A stretch of DNA of 64,000 nt, from the NCBI RefSeq assembly GCF_017355365.1, contig NZ_JADIJR010000001.1, positions 124,001-188,000 on the forward strand. The letters are read 5' to 3'. This stretch comes from Microbacterium sp. SD291. GTDB lineage: Bacteria; Actinomycetota; Actinomycetes; Actinomycetales; Microbacteriaceae. The translations under genes and the position numbers were made by a program. How positions within the stretch are numbered: position 1 is the stretch's first letter; each line of letters starts with the position of its first letter. This document shows, piece after piece, positions 21,696 through 33,454 of the stretch. A model generated the notes under the pieces. It was not told the DNA's origin. It saw only the letters and a program-made list of their open reading frames with translations, and did no database searches.

Positions 21696-22647
21696 TGGTG
21701 TCATCTTGTTCTTTGGCGGCGACGAGAGTGGGCAGCGGGGCGGGGTCGGTGCGCATGGCCTGATCGAGGAGTCGGTAGAACAGCAGGCCTCGGCTTCGGG
21801 ATGCCCGGCGATTGAATCGGAAGGTGAACTCGTCGAGGTAGTAACTGAGGTGGTCGTTGCTGATGCCTTGATGGAGGGTGCCTTCGAGCCACCGTTTGAG
21901 GAGCGAAGCGACCGTGTGCACGCCGTAGAGCGAGACGTGGGCGGGGACATCGGAGCCGAGCTCGACGTGGCGCTCATGTTCGTATCCGAGGTTCGCGAGG
22001 CGCTTCAACTCACGTGCCCCGTCAGTTCGGACCATGGCTCCCGGCTGGATAACGCGTTGTGCGAAGCTGATCAGTTGCAGGCTCTCACCGGGGCTGGGCT
22101 CGAGCCGGATCCGGCCCAGCCGCTTGCCGCCGAGCATCTCAGTGGCGACCATGACCCCGACCTTCATGCTGCTCCGCCCCGCGTTTCCGCGGCTGATCCC
22201 GCCGACGTAGGTCTCGTCGAGCTCCACGATGCCGTGCAGCAGCTCCCGGCCGGGCACGACCATCGCGCGGCGGAACTTGTGCATCCATGTCCACGCCGTC
22301 TCATACGACCGCAACCCGAGCACCCGCTGCAGCCCTTGAGCGGAGACCCCGGTCTTCTGCGAGGTGATGTACCACGCCGCGTGGAACCACATCCGCAGCG
22401 GGGACCGAGTCCGATCGAAGATCGTGCCCGCGGTCACGCTCGTTTGACGGCCGCAGGCCCGGCACATCCACAGGCCGCCCGCGATACGCCAGGCCTGTTC
22501 GCTCACGCCGCACTTCGGGCACACGAACCCGTCCGGCCACCGCAGCCGCGCCAGGAAGTCCAGGCAGGCCGCGTCCGTCGCGAACCACTCCTGGAACTCC
22601 AGAACCGTCCGCGGATAGTCCACCCCACCGATCAGACGCTCCGCCAT
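21685..22647 (-). CDS. IS1595-family transposase
   Basis: This 320-residue DDE-type transposase has an N-terminal zinc ribbon (CPKC near residue 44 and CRAC near 63). The catalytic domain shows ELDETYVGG for the first Asp and VRTDGARELKRLA for the second, with an Asn/His-rich block near HQGISNDH. The length fits IS1595 transposases. The ATG at 22647 is 19 bp inside the right inverted repeat and the TAA falls in the left one, so the gene spans nearly the whole element. No passenger gene is present. Confidence 0.94.
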   Translation of the reverse strand: MAERLIGGVDYPRTVLEFQEWFATDAACLDFLARLRWPDGFVCPKCGVSEQAWRIAGGLWMCRACGRQTSVTAGTIFDRTRSPLRMWFHAAWYITSQKTGVSAQGLQRVLGLRSYETAWTWMHKFRRAMVVPGRELLHGIVELDETYVGGISRGNAGRSSMKVGVMVATEMLGGKRLGRIRLEPSPGESLQLISFAQRVIQPGAMVRTDGARELKRLANLGYEHERHVELGSDVPAHVSLYGVHTVASLLKRWLEGTLHQGISNDHLSYYLDEFTFRFNRRASRSRGLLFYRLLDQAMRTDPAPLPTLVAAKEQDDTNLT

Positions 22648-22665
22648 ATCCCGAGCCTACGCTCT

Positions 22666-22689
22666 ACTTGATCTAAGCAGATACCCAGT
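22666..22689 (-). repeat. IS right inverted repeat
   Basis: 24 bp, read on the minus strand as ACTGGGTATCTGCTTAG followed by ATCAAGT. It is followed directly by the second copy of AGCTATGT at 22690-22697. Confidence 0.9.
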
Positions 22690-22693
22690 AGCT

Positions 22694-23199
22694 ATGTTCT
22701 ATACTGGATGCGTGGAACTCGTCGAGGATGTCCGCCAGCTCCTCGCCGGCGAACCCGTCCCCGTCGAACAGGCCACGGTCGTCGGCGGCGACACCATCGA
22801 CCCGCTCACCGCGAAGCAGCTCTTCCTCAGCACGAACACCTTCCACCGGGTCATCACCGACCCGGTCGAAGGCGTGATCGTCGACCTCGATCGCCGCTCC
22901 TACCGCCCCACCCCGCGCCCAGCGCGACTGGCTCATCCTCCAGCACGGCACCTGCTCCCGCGACGGCTGCGCCCGCCTCGCCATCGACGCCGACCTCGAC
23001 CACGACCGACCGCCCCTGGGCACACGGCGGGAAGACGAACCTCGCCGACCTGCGCCCGCTCTGCCCCCGTGACCACGTCCACCGGCACCGCACCAGAGCC
23101 CACTACCGCACCCGCCCCGACCGCACCGTCGAAATCACCACACCCACCGGATTCACCAGCAGGAACGCATCCCCCAGCAGCGCACCGCCGCCGTTCTGA
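22694..23199 (+). pseudogene. Decayed DUF222/HNH endonuclease gene
   Basis: Three reading frames together give the C-terminal part of a DUF222 (13E12-repeat type) HNH protein. The first frame has TAKQLFLSTNTFHRVITDP up to about 22912. The second has RDWLILQHGTCSRDGC and ADLDHDRP from about 22917. The third has AHGGKTNLADLRPLC and RDHVHRHR from about 23015 to the stop at 23197-23199. The two shifts, near 22914 and 23013, break the HNH motif region. The usual ~250 N-terminal residues are absent, so the gene was also internally shortened. Such genes are abundant and multi-copy in Microbacteriaceae. Confidence 0.85.
22700..22705 (+). promoter_or_regulatory. Candidate -10 of the HNH relic
   Basis: TATACT ends 6 nt before the in-frame GTG at 22712, the spacing expected for a leaderless actinobacterial transcript. 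The IS inserted just upstream, which would remove any -35 region. Confidence 0.4.
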
Positions 23200-23307
23200 T
23201 GCCGCGACGCCTGTTCCGGCACCTGTCCACCCCATTGACGATCGCGCGCGCTCGGCGCACGTTGGATCAAAGAACAGGACGAGCATAGAGGAGCAGGAGG
23301 TCCGCTC

Positions 23308-23670
23308 ATGTCGAAAGCACAGCGCAGGCGAGCCGGCAGGCTTCCGGATCCGACTCTGGTGCGGAATCAGCCGGCGCTGCGCACGTCATCCGGTTCGATC
23401 TGGATCATCGTGGCGTCCGTCTTCACGGCCGTCTCCCTCGTGCCGCTGGTCGGCATCGTCGCCGAAGGGGGTGCTGCGGCGACCGTGGCCATGTGGACGG
23501 CCGTCATCGTGGTCTGCCTGCTTGCCGCGATGGTGCTGATGCGCCTCACGGTGCGTCCAGGGCCGCCCCGGCTCCGGGCACTGGCGGTGTGCTTCATCGC
23601 GATGGCCGCAGTCGCACTGATCGGCGTGGCGACCTGCGTGATGATCGTCTGGGCGCCGTTGCGGGCGTGA
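23308..23670 (+). CDS. Small membrane protein, function unknown
   Basis: The 120-residue protein has a basic N-terminus (SKAQRRRAGRLPDP) and three predicted membrane helices, about residues 30-52, 58-78 and 92-116. An AGGAGG ribosome site stands 6 nt before the ATG. It is on the plus strand while its neighbours run the other way. An unrelated-looking membrane protein (Rv2536) sits between aroQ and efp in mycobacteria, so position alone suggests a possible counterpart. No motif identifies its job. Confidence 0.78.
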   Translation: MSKAQRRRAGRLPDPTLVRNQPALRTSSGSIWIIVASVFTAVSLVPLVGIVAEGGAAATVAMWTAVIVVCLLAAMVLMRLTVRPGPPRLRALAVCFIAMAAVALIGVATCVMIVWAPLRA

Positions 23671-23676
23671 GCCGGC

Positions 23677-24120
23677 CTACGGGATGAGGGCCGTGAGTTC
23701 GCGCACTGCATCCGCGTAGCCGTCGACGCCGCGCCCGATGACCCGCACCGCCGCCACGTCGTGCAGATAGGAGTGATGCCGGAACTCCTCGCGGGCGTAC
23801 ACGTCCGATATGTGGACCTCGGCGAACGGCAGGCCGACGCCGGTGAGCGCATCGCGCAGCGACACCGAGGTGTGCGTGAGGCCTGCGGGGTTGATCACGA
23901 TCCCCGCGCAGTCCTCGCGTGCCGCATGGATCGCGTCGATCAGCACGCCCTCGTGATTGCTCTGGATCGCCCGCAGCTCGAACCCTGCTGCAGCCGCGGC
24001 ATCCGCCGTGAGGCGCTCCACGTCGGCGAGGCTGGCTGCGCCGTAGATCCCGGGCTCTCGCATGCCGAGCAGGTTCAGGTTCGGGCCGTTGACGAGCAGA
24101 AGGCGGCGGGGCGATGTCAC
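23677..24120 (-). CDS. aroQ: Type II 3-dehydroquinate dehydratase
   Basis: AroQ converts 3-dehydroquinate to 3-dehydroshikimate. The 147-residue protein has LLVNGPNLNLLGMREPGIYG with the catalytic Tyr in the flexible loop, INPAGLTHTSVSLRDAL, and EVHISDVYAREEFRHHSY with the catalytic His. The GTG start at 24120 overlaps the aroB stop as GTGA. It ends the aro operon. Confidence 0.95.
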   Translation of the reverse strand: MTSPRRLLLVNGPNLNLLGMREPGIYGAASLADVERLTADAAAAAGFELRAIQSNHEGVLIDAIHAAREDCAGIVINPAGLTHTSVSLRDALTGVGLPFAEVHISDVYAREEFRHHSYLHDVAAVRVIGRGVDGYADAVRELTALIP

Positions 24121-25205
24121 TCCCCGACCTCCTGGTAGGCCGCGAACAGCAGCGACTCGTCCGGCGCCTGAAGCACAGTGGGCTTCGCGATGTCGTCGAG
24201 CAGGATGAAGCGCAGCATCCCGCCTCTGCTCTTCTTGTCGCGCTGCATAGTCGCGAGCAGCTGCTTCCACGCCCCTGCGCGGTACGACGTCGGAAGTCCG
24301 AGCGACTCCAGGACGGCGCGGTGGCGTTCGGCCCCCGCGTCCGACAGTCGACCGGCGAGGCGGGAGAGCTCGGCTGCGTAGAGCATGCCTACCGAGATCG
24401 CCGCACCGTGACGCCACTTGTAGCGCTCCGCGTGCTCGATCGCGTGACCGAGGGTATGCCCGTAGTTGAGGATCTCGCGCTGACCGGCCTCGCGGAAGTC
24501 GTCGGAGACGACGCGCGCCTTCATGTCGATCGCGAGCTCGACCGCGCGACGGAACTCCGGAGTCGTCGTGTCCACAGCGCGGGCGGGATCGGCCTCGATG
24601 ATGTCGAGGATCTCCGGCGCCCAGATGAAGCCGGCCTTCACGACCTCGGCGAAGCCTGCGGTGGCCTCGTTCGCACTCAGGCTGCCGAGCTCGTCGAGGT
24701 CTCCGATCACGGCGCTCGGGGCCCAGAACGCGCCGACGAGGTTCTTGCCCTCGCCCGTGTTGATACCGGTCTTGCCGCCGACGGAGGCGTCGACGAGACC
24801 GAGCACCGTCGTCGGCACCTGAACGACCTGCACGCCGCGCAGCCACGTGGCGGCGACGAAGCCTGCGAGATCGGTCACTGCTCCCCCGCCGTAGCCGATC
24901 ACGGCATCGGTGCGGGTGAAATCGGCCTGACCCATGACCTGCCAGCAGAACGCCGCGACCTCGATGCGCTTGCCCTGCTCGGCGTCCGGCACCTCGGCGA
25001 GGAGCACCTCACGGGGGCCGTTCTCGGTGTCGGCGAGCAGCCGGTCGCGCAGTTCGGCGGCTCGGGCCGCCAGGGTCGGCGGGTGCACCACGAGGACCTT
25101 GCGCACGCCCGGTGCGAGGGCTGCGGACACGGTGTCGAGGATGCCGCGCCCGATCGTGATGTCGTACGGGTCGTTCCCCGTGACGCTGATGGTCGTGGTG
25201 CTCAT
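24117..25205 (-). CDS. aroB: 3-dehydroquinate synthase
   Basis: AroB cyclises DAHP to 3-dehydroquinate with NAD and a divalent metal. The 362-residue protein shows GYGGGAVTDLAGFVAATWLRGV for NAD binding, VGGKTGIN, and metal-binding NYGHTLGHAIEH. I chose the ATG at 25205 (MSTTTISVTG), preceded by GGAGAGGA; upstream in-frame starts would overlap aroK. It lies between aroK and aroQ. Confidence 0.95.
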   Translation of the reverse strand: MSTTTISVTGNDPYDITIGRGILDTVSAALAPGVRKVLVVHPPTLAARAAELRDRLLADTENGPREVLLAEVPDAEQGKRIEVAAFCWQVMGQADFTRTDAVIGYGGGAVTDLAGFVAATWLRGVQVVQVPTTVLGLVDASVGGKTGINTGEGKNLVGAFWAPSAVIGDLDELGSLSANEATAGFAEVVKAGFIWAPEILDIIEADPARAVDTTTPEFRRAVELAIDMKARVVSDDFREAGQREILNYGHTLGHAIEHAERYKWRHGAAISVGMLYAAELSRLAGRLSDAGAERHRAVLESLGLPTSYRAGAWKQLLATMQRDKKSRGGMLRFILLDDIAKPTVLQAPDESLLFAAYQEVGE

Positions 25206-25230
25206 CTGTGTCCTCTCCGACTCTGCCCTC

Positions 25231-25749
25231 TCAAGCATGCTCTCTCCTCCATGTCGCGATGTCATCGGCGATGCGCTGCATCGGGCGGCGTGACGTGTCG
25301 AACGTCACGTCCGCCACCTCGTCGTACCAGCCTCGCCGCTCCTCGAAGATGCGCTTCCACCGTTCCAGCGGGTCGTCCCCTTCGAGCAGCGGACGGCCGC
25401 CGCCGGTGATCCGCTCGGCGACGGCCTCGTCGGTGACGGTGAGGAACACGACGGGATGCGCGCGCAGCAGTGCGCGCGTCCCAGCATCCGTGACAGCTCC
25501 GCCACCCAGCGAGACGACGCCGCCCTCCTGCAGGGCAGCAGCCACTGCGGCGCGCTCCAGCGCCCGGAAATGCTCCTCACCGTGCTCGGCGAAGATCTCC
25601 GGGATCGGACCGTGCTCCGCAGCCACACGCCTGTCGGTGTCGATGAACCCGACTCCGAGTCTGCGGGCGACGCGCCTGCCGACGCTGGTCTTGCCGGCCG
25701 CCATCGGGCCGACGAGCACCAGCGTGAGCGGATCAGCCTCGCTCGTCAT
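25231..25749 (-). CDS. aroK: Shikimate kinase
   Basis: AroK phosphorylates shikimate. The 172-residue protein has Walker [16 protein letters not shown], the DTD shikimate-binding triplet (FIDTDRRV) and [11 protein letters not shown]. The ATG at 25749 lies 17 nt inside the end of aroC, so translation is coupled. The usual GxMGxGK loop here reads GPMAAGKT, which is within family variation. Confidence 0.95.
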   Translation of the reverse strand: MTSEADPLTLVLVGPMAAGKTSVGRRVARRLGVGFIDTDRRVAAEHGPIPEIFAEHGEEHFRALERAAVAAALQEGGVVSLGGGAVTDAGTRALLRAHPVVFLTVTDEAVAERITGGGRPLLEGDDPLERWKRIFEERRGWYDEVADVTFDTSRRPMQRIADDIATWRREHA

Positions 25750-26962
25750 GCGCGATGAGCGCCGCCTCGGACGCGGGGGCCGTACGCAGCTCCTCGGGGA
25801 TACCCGCCAGGTAGCCCTCGACGTTGCGGCGGGTCTCGCGGATGCTGTCGCCGCCGAACTTCTCGAGAACAGCGCGGGCCAACTCGATCGCGACCATCGC
25901 CTCGGCGACGACACCCGCGGCCGGCACGGCGCACACGTCCGAGCGCTGATGGTGCGCGGAGGCGTCTTCGCCGGTGGCGACGTCGATCGTGCGGAGCGCA
26001 TGCGGAACGGTCGCGATCGGCTTCATCCCGGCGCGGACGCGCAGCACGGTGCCGGTCGACATGCCGCCCTCGGTGCCACCGGCGCGGTCGGATCCTCGGG
26101 TGATGCCGTCGGCCGTGGCGAACAGCTCATCGTGCGCCGCGGAGCCGCGGCGGCGTGTGGTCTCGAAGCCGTCACCGACCTCGACGCCCTTGATCGCCTG
26201 AATGCTCATCAGCGCCTGTGCGAGGCGTGCGTCGAGGCGGCGGTCCCAGTGCACGTGGGAGCCGAGCCCCGGCGGGAGGCCGTAGGCCAGCACCTCGACG
26301 ATGCCGCCGAGGGTGTCGCCGTCCTTCTTCGCGTCGTCGACCTCGGCGACCATCAGGGCTGAGGTGGCCGGGTCGAAGCAGCGCAGCGGATCGGCATCCA
26401 GTGCGTCGACGTCGTCCGGTGTCGGCAGCGCGGAGCCCTCCGGGACCTGGACCGGTCCGATGGACAGCGTGTGGCTGACCAGGCGGATGCCGAGCTCGCC
26501 GAGGAACGAGCGCGCGATCGCACCCAGAGCGACGCGGGCGGCGGTCTCGCGGGCGCTCGCCCGCTCGAGGATGGGCCTTGCCTCGTCGAAGTCGTACTTC
26601 TGCATGCCGACGAGGTCGGCATGACCGGGACGAGGCCGTGTCAGCGGAGCGCTGCGGCCGCGCGACTTGTCGGTCAGCTCGACGGGCTCGGGGTTCATGA
26701 CCTCGATCCACTTCGGCCACTCGGTGTTGCCGATGCGCAGCGCGATCGGGCTGCCGAGCGTCTTGCCGTGGCGGACGCCGCCGGAGATCGTGAGCGCGTC
26801 CTGCTCGAACTTCATCCGCGAGCCGCGGCCGTAGCCGAGCTTGCGACGCTCGAGATCGGCCTGGATGGCCTCGGAGGACACCGGGACGCCGGAGGGAAGA
26901 CCCTCCATGACGGCGATGAGTTCTGGGCCGTGGGATTCGCCGGCCGTGAGCACGCGGAGCAT
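25733..26962 (-). CDS. aroC: Chorismate synthase
   Basis: AroC makes chorismate from EPSP using reduced FMN. The 409-residue protein begins [20 protein letters not shown], the first signature. [19 protein letters not shown] near the C-terminus is the third. It precedes aroK and follows aroE by 30 nt. EPSP synthase (aroA) is not in the window. Confidence 0.97.
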   Translation of the reverse strand: MLRVLTAGESHGPELIAVMEGLPSGVPVSSEAIQADLERRKLGYGRGSRMKFEQDALTISGGVRHGKTLGSPIALRIGNTEWPKWIEVMNPEPVELTDKSRGRSAPLTRPRPGHADLVGMQKYDFDEARPILERASARETAARVALGAIARSFLGELGIRLVSHTLSIGPVQVPEGSALPTPDDVDALDADPLRCFDPATSALMVAEVDDAKKDGDTLGGIVEVLAYGLPPGLGSHVHWDRRLDARLAQALMSIQAIKGVEVGDGFETTRRRGSAAHDELFATADGITRGSDRAGGTEGGMSTGTVLRVRAGMKPIATVPHALRTIDVATGEDASAHHQRSDVCAVPAAGVVAEAMVAIELARAVLEKFGGDSIRETRRNVEGYLAGIPEELRTAPASEAALIAHDERG

Positions 26963-26992
26963 TGCTCTAGTCTCCCATGCGTTCGGGCCCCC

Positions 26993-27829
26993 TCAGGCCC
27001 GCGTTTCGTCCTGCGACTGCAGCGCCGCGCGCATCGCGGCGATCACCGTCGCCTCGTCCGGCAGCGACACCTCCGGATCACCGTGCCGGAAGACCCGGAT
27101 CTGGCGGACGGCCTGGTGCAGCAGCATCCCGAGCCCCGAGATCGCGGGCGCATCGCCCCAGATCGAGGCGAGCGCCGACGGCCACGGCGAGTAGGCGACG
27201 TCGAACAGCGCCCCGCCGTGAGCGGCGAGAGGTGCGGACACCTCGTCGGGCAGCGCCGAGCCGCCGGGCAGCGTCGCGACGGTGAGGTCGACGGCGTCGG
27301 ACTCCGCACTGAGCGTGCCGATTTCGACGCGGACGCCCAGACGACCGCCCAGCTCCGCGAGCGGGGCGGCACCCTCCGGTCGCCGTACGCGCACGTCGAT
27401 CTGCGCCGCTCCGAGGTCGGCGACCGCGACCAGGGCGGATGCCGCGGTGGCGCCGCCGCCGAGGACCCGCACCGTATCGACCCGCGTGATCCCGTGCTCT
27501 GCGAGGGCGTCGACGATTCCGCCGACGTCGGTGTTGAAGGCCAGCACCCGCTCACCGAGCAGCAGCGTGTTCGCGACACCCGTGAGCTCCGCATGCCGGT
27601 CTCGAACGTCCGCCACCCGATGCGCCTCCTCCTTCAGCGGCATCGTGAGCGACAGTCCGCGCCAGGATTCGTCGAGGGAGGCGAAGGCCTCTGCGAACCC
27701 GGCCTCCGTCACCTGGCGGCGTCCGTAGTCCCAGTCCAGGCCCAGCACGTCGTACGCGGCCGCGTGCAGCTGCGGAGACCTGGAGTGCGCGATCGGGTCA
27801 CCCCAGACCGCGAGGCGGTCGCGGCTCAT
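26993..27829 (-). CDS. aroE: Shikimate dehydrogenase
   Basis: AroE reduces 3-dehydroshikimate. The 278-residue protein has GDPIAHSRSPQLHAAAY at the N-terminus, the catalytic Lys in LSLTMPLKEEA, NTDVGG, and a dinucleotide loop VLGGGATAASA (GGG in place of the commoner GAGG). The ATG at 27829 overlaps the mltG stop as ATGA. mltG-aroE-aroC is the usual actinobacterial order. Confidence 0.94.
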   Translation of the reverse strand: MSRDRLAVWGDPIAHSRSPQLHAAAYDVLGLDWDYGRRQVTEAGFAEAFASLDESWRGLSLTMPLKEEAHRVADVRDRHAELTGVANTLLLGERVLAFNTDVGGIVDALAEHGITRVDTVRVLGGGATAASALVAVADLGAAQIDVRVRRPEGAAPLAELGGRLGVRVEIGTLSAESDAVDLTVATLPGGSALPDEVSAPLAAHGGALFDVAYSPWPSALASIWGDAPAISGLGMLLHQAVRQIRVFRHGDPEVSLPDEATVIAAMRAALQSQDETRA

Positions 27830-29328
27830 TCTGCGGCGCAGCCGCCGTCGGGGTTCGCCCTGCACCAGGCGTCCCACTTCTCGACACCCTGGAGATGCTC
27901 CTCATAGGTCTCCGAGAACTGCGTCTCCCCCGTCGCGAGGTTGATCGTGACGAAGTAAAGCCACGGGCCGTCGGCCGGATGCATGGCCGCGTCGATCGCG
28001 GCGTCGCTCGGACTCGCGATCGGCGTGGCAGGCAGGCCCGTGTGCACGTACGTGTTCCACGGGTTGGGATCTGCCAGCGCCTCTGCCGAACTCGACACGA
28101 CGCCCTCGTGCAGCGACCCGTAGCCGTACTGGGCGGTGGAGTCCATCTGCAGCTTCATGTCGATGTCCAGGCGGTTCTGGATCACCCGTGAGACCTTCGG
28201 GAAGTCTGCGGTCAGTCCCTCGCGCTGGATGATCGACGCGATGGTGAGGATGCGCTGCTCGTCACCGGCCGGCACACCCGCCTCGGCAAGCGAATCGCGG
28301 GTGCGATCGACCATCTGCTGGATCACCTGCGTCGCCGTGAGTCCGGGATCGAAGGTGTAGAGGGCGGGGAACAGCCAGCCCTCGAGAGTCTGTGCGGTGA
28401 CGCCGTAGGCCGCAGGATCGGCGACAGCCGCCTCGAAGTCCGCGAGCGGCAGACCGAGGGTCTCAGCGATCGTCGGCAGCGACGACTTGATCGTCGCTCC
28501 CTCGCCGACGCTGACGGTGTTCTCCATCTTGCTGGCGGGGTCCTTCAGGGCAGCGGCCGCAGCCTCCGCCGTCATCTTCTCCTGAAGCTTGTACACACCC
28601 GGATAGAACGTGAAGGCGACGTTCTCGTCGATCAGGTAGTCGTAGAAGACGTCCTCGGTGCGAGTGACTCCGGCCTCGTAGAGGGCCGCCGAGACCGGGC
28701 CGCCGGTGTCACCCTGCTCGATCGTGACGAAGACCTCACCGGTCGCGAGCCCGGGTTCCCAGTCTTCCGGGTCGCCCCAGCCCATGAGCTCGCTGATCCG
28801 GTCGCCATAGGTGTTCCACGCCCATGCTCCGCCGGCGGCGAGTCCGCCGAGCAGTGCCAGCACGACGATCAGAGCGATCAGGCAGCCACGGCGCCGCCTC
28901 TTCTTCGGCACACCGTGGTCGTGGTGGTCGTCGTGATGCCCGTGGAAGAGGTCTTCGAGTCCGGGCGCGGAGGAAGCGCTCTCCGCGACCGATGTGGCGG
29001 GAGACGAGTCCGGCGTCGGGTCGGCGGTGGTCTCGGTCCGCGCTGACACGCGGTCCATGGCCGCCGCCGCAGCGGCGATCGGCCCGGTCGCAGCGGCGAT
29101 CGGCGCGGTTGAGTGGGTCGGGGGCGTCGAGTGGGTGGTCGGCGTCGGCGCGTCGGTTCCGGACGACTGCGCGGCGGCGGCCTCGCGCGCCGCGCGGCGG
29201 GAGCCGGGCACGGGCGGAGTGCTCTCCTGCTGCGGGATCTGCCGCGTCGGTGCGGGAAGATTCTCGAACAGGTCGCCCAGACGGGCTCCCGGATCGTGCC
29301 GGGGGGAAGCACTCTCGCGTTCGGGCAT
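27826..29328 (-). CDS. mltG: Endolytic murein transglycosylase MltG
   Basis: MltG cleaves nascent glycan strands and sets their length. The 500-residue protein has a long disordered cytoplasmic region (1-145, rich in Ala, Thr and Pro) with a His/Asp cluster at 129-138 (HGHHDDHHDH), then one membrane helix at 149-171. The extracellular YceG domain follows, with ASIIQREG holding the catalytic Glu, LQMDSTAQYGYG, and VHTGLPATPIASP. The histidine cluster could bind metal, but that is inference. It lies between ruvX and aroE. Confidence 0.94.
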   Translation of the reverse strand: MPERESASPRHDPGARLGDLFENLPAPTRQIPQQESTPPVPGSRRAAREAAAAQSSGTDAPTPTTHSTPPTHSTAPIAAATGPIAAAAAAMDRVSARTETTADPTPDSSPATSVAESASSAPGLEDLFHGHHDDHHDHGVPKKRRRRGCLIALIVVLALLGGLAAGGAWAWNTYGDRISELMGWGDPEDWEPGLATGEVFVTIEQGDTGGPVSAALYEAGVTRTEDVFYDYLIDENVAFTFYPGVYKLQEKMTAEAAAAALKDPASKMENTVSVGEGATIKSSLPTIAETLGLPLADFEAAVADPAAYGVTAQTLEGWLFPALYTFDPGLTATQVIQQMVDRTRDSLAEAGVPAGDEQRILTIASIIQREGLTADFPKVSRVIQNRLDIDMKLQMDSTAQYGYGSLHEGVVSSSAEALADPNPWNTYVHTGLPATPIASPSDAAIDAAMHPADGPWLYFVTINLATGETQFSETYEEHLQGVEKWDAWCRANPDGGCAAE

Positions 29329-29330
29329 TG

Positions 29331-29800
29331 TCAGCGGGACTCCTCATCAGACGGAATCGTGGCGCCGGGCGGGTTTCCGGTGCTCTTCTCCGTGTCAATC
29401 GCCTGCTGCAGAAGCACCACGGCGGCGATCTGATCCACAATGCTACGAGAGTTCTTCTGAGTTCTGCCCGAAGACCTCAGCGCGGCGTGCGCGGTGACGG
29501 TGCTGAGACGCTCGTCGACGAGCCGCACCGGAGTGCCGATCTGCGCCTGCAGCGCCGCGGCGAACTCCCGGGCATCCGTGGTCGAGGCGGTATCGGCCCC
29601 CTGCATGTTCACGGGGAGGCCCACGACGAGCTCGAGGGGCTCGTACTCCGCCGCGATCTCCGCGATGCGCTGGATCGACGTCTCGTTCCGCTGCACCGTC
29701 TCCACCGGAACCGCGAGCATCCCGTCCGGATCGCACCGGGCGACCCCGACCCTGGCCCTGCCGACGTCGATTCCGAGCCGCACCCCGCGGCGGAAGCCGC

Positions 29801-29804
<4 letters not shown>
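29331..29804 (-). CDS. ruvX: Putative Holliday junction resolvase / pre-16S rRNA nuclease
   Basis: The YqgF/RuvX family has an RNase H-like fold and is now linked mainly to 16S rRNA 5'-end maturation. The 157-residue protein has LGIDVGRARVGVA with the first Asp, LVVGLPVNMQG, and the C-terminal VDQIAAVVLLQQAID with the last Asp. It overlaps alaS by 4 nt and is 2 nt from mltG. Confidence 0.93.
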
Positions 29805-32461
<2,657 letters not shown>

Positions 32462-32521
32462 AGCTGTGCCGGGTGTCCTTGCTTGAGAGGTGTGATGCTG
32501 ACGCGCGAGAGCGCGGGCGGG

Positions 32522-32710
32522 TCAGTCGTCGGCGGGGTCGGTGAGCCGCGCCTCCTGCTGGCGGTAGGCGTCGCCAATGATCGCGGTGAACTCGTTGATC
32601 CGGGCGTCGACCTCGGCGAGGAGGTCATGACCGCGCGGGTCCTTGTTCATGAAATGCGCCGCGACGAAGCCGCCGATCACACCGATCAGGAACCACAGCA
32701 CGTTCTTCAT
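32522..32710 (-). CDS. Small single-pass membrane protein between rpsD and alaS
   Basis: A 62-residue protein has one N-terminal membrane helix (VLWFLIGVIGGFVAAHFMN, residues 4-22) and a charged helical tail (DLLAEVDARINEFTAIIGDAY). The shape is YtxH-like. A small protein of this kind at this place is common in Microbacteriaceae as far as I recall, but its function is unknown. It starts after the rpsD terminator, so it probably opens the alaS transcript. Confidence 0.75.
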   Translation of the reverse strand: MKNVLWFLIGVIGGFVAAHFMNKDPRGHDLLAEVDARINEFTAIIGDAYRQQEARLTDPADD

Positions 32711-32769
32711 GTCGTCATCCTCGCACTTGACCCGCGATGGCGCGGTGCCTCCATCGTATGCGGAAACGA

Positions 32770-32801
32770 CAGAAGGCGTCGGGTCACCCCGACGCCTTCT
32801 G
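32770..32801 (-). terminator. Terminator of rpsD
   Basis: A perfect 14-bp stem (32770-32783 with 32788-32801) has a 4-nt loop. It lies 24 nt after the rpsD stop, and on the minus strand is followed by GTCGTTTCC, a weak U-tract. Confidence 0.85.
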
Positions 32802-32824
32802 CTGAATCGCTGGATTCGCTGAAC

Positions 32825-33454
32825 TCAGCGAGCCGCGTAGTACTCCACGACGAGCTGCACTTCGCAGGTCACGGGGACCTCGGCGCGCTTCGGACGACGG
32901 AGCAGGCGGGCCTGAAGCTTGTCGAGCTCGACCTCGAGGTAGCCGGGAACGGGAGGCAGGACCTCGGCGTGACCGCCGGCCGCTGCGACCTGGAAGGGCT
33001 CGGTGCCCTCGCTCTTGGCCTTGACGTGGATGAGCTGACCCGGCTTCACGCGGAAGGACGGGCGGTCGACGAGCTGGCCGTCGACGAGGATGTGACGGTG
33101 CACGACGAGCTGGCGAGCCTGCGCGGTGGTGCGGGCGAAGCCCGAACGCACGACGAGCGCGTCGAGACGCATCTCGAGCAGCTCGACCAGGTTCTCACCG
33201 GTCAGGCCGTCCTGACGGCGAGCCTCGTTGAACGTGTTGCGCATCTGCTTCTCGCGGATGCCGTACTGCTCGCGCAGACGCTGCTTCTCACGGAGACGGA
33301 CGGCGTAGTCGCTGTCTGCCTTGCGCTTGGTGCGGCCGTGCTCACCCGGAGCGTAGGGACGCTTCTCGAGGTAGCGGGCGGCCTTCGGGGTGAGCGGGAT
33401 GCCGAGGGCACGGCTCAGACGGACCTTGCGGCGGTCCTGGGACTTCGTGGTCAC
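32825..33454 (-). CDS. rpsD: 30S ribosomal protein S4
   Basis: S4 nucleates 30S assembly. The 209-residue protein has KRPYAPGEHG, the S4 RNA-binding domain (RLDALVVRSGFARTTAQARQ, then HILVDGQLVDRPS) and a C-terminal YAAR. It lacks the N-terminal CxxC zinc ligands, so it is the zinc-free form. It stands apart from the alpha operon, as in some other actinobacteria, with its own promoter and terminator. Confidence 0.97.
   Translation of the reverse strand: MTTKSQDRRKVRLSRALGIPLTPKAARYLEKRPYAPGEHGRTKRKADSDYAVRLREKQRLREQYGIREKQMRNTFNEARRQDGLTGENLVELLEMRLDALVVRSGFARTTAQARQLVVHRHILVDGQLVDRPSFRVKPGQLIHVKAKSEGTEPFQVAAAGGHAEVLPPVPGYLEVELDKLQARLLRRPKRAEVPVTCEVQLVVEYYAAR

Larger units (their letters stand above)
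21672..22689 (-). mobile_element. IS1595-family insertion sequence, apparently intact
   Basis: The 1018-bp element has a single transposase gene. The terminal inverted repeats are 21672-21695 and 22666-22689, identical at 23 of 24 positions. An 8-bp target duplication AGCTATGT lies at 21664-21671 and 22690-22697. The 8-bp duplication, the zinc-ribbon transposase and the size all fit IS1595. Perfect ends and an open frame suggest recent insertion. It sits in the conserved efp-aroQ interval, just before a decayed HNH gene. Confidence 0.92.
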
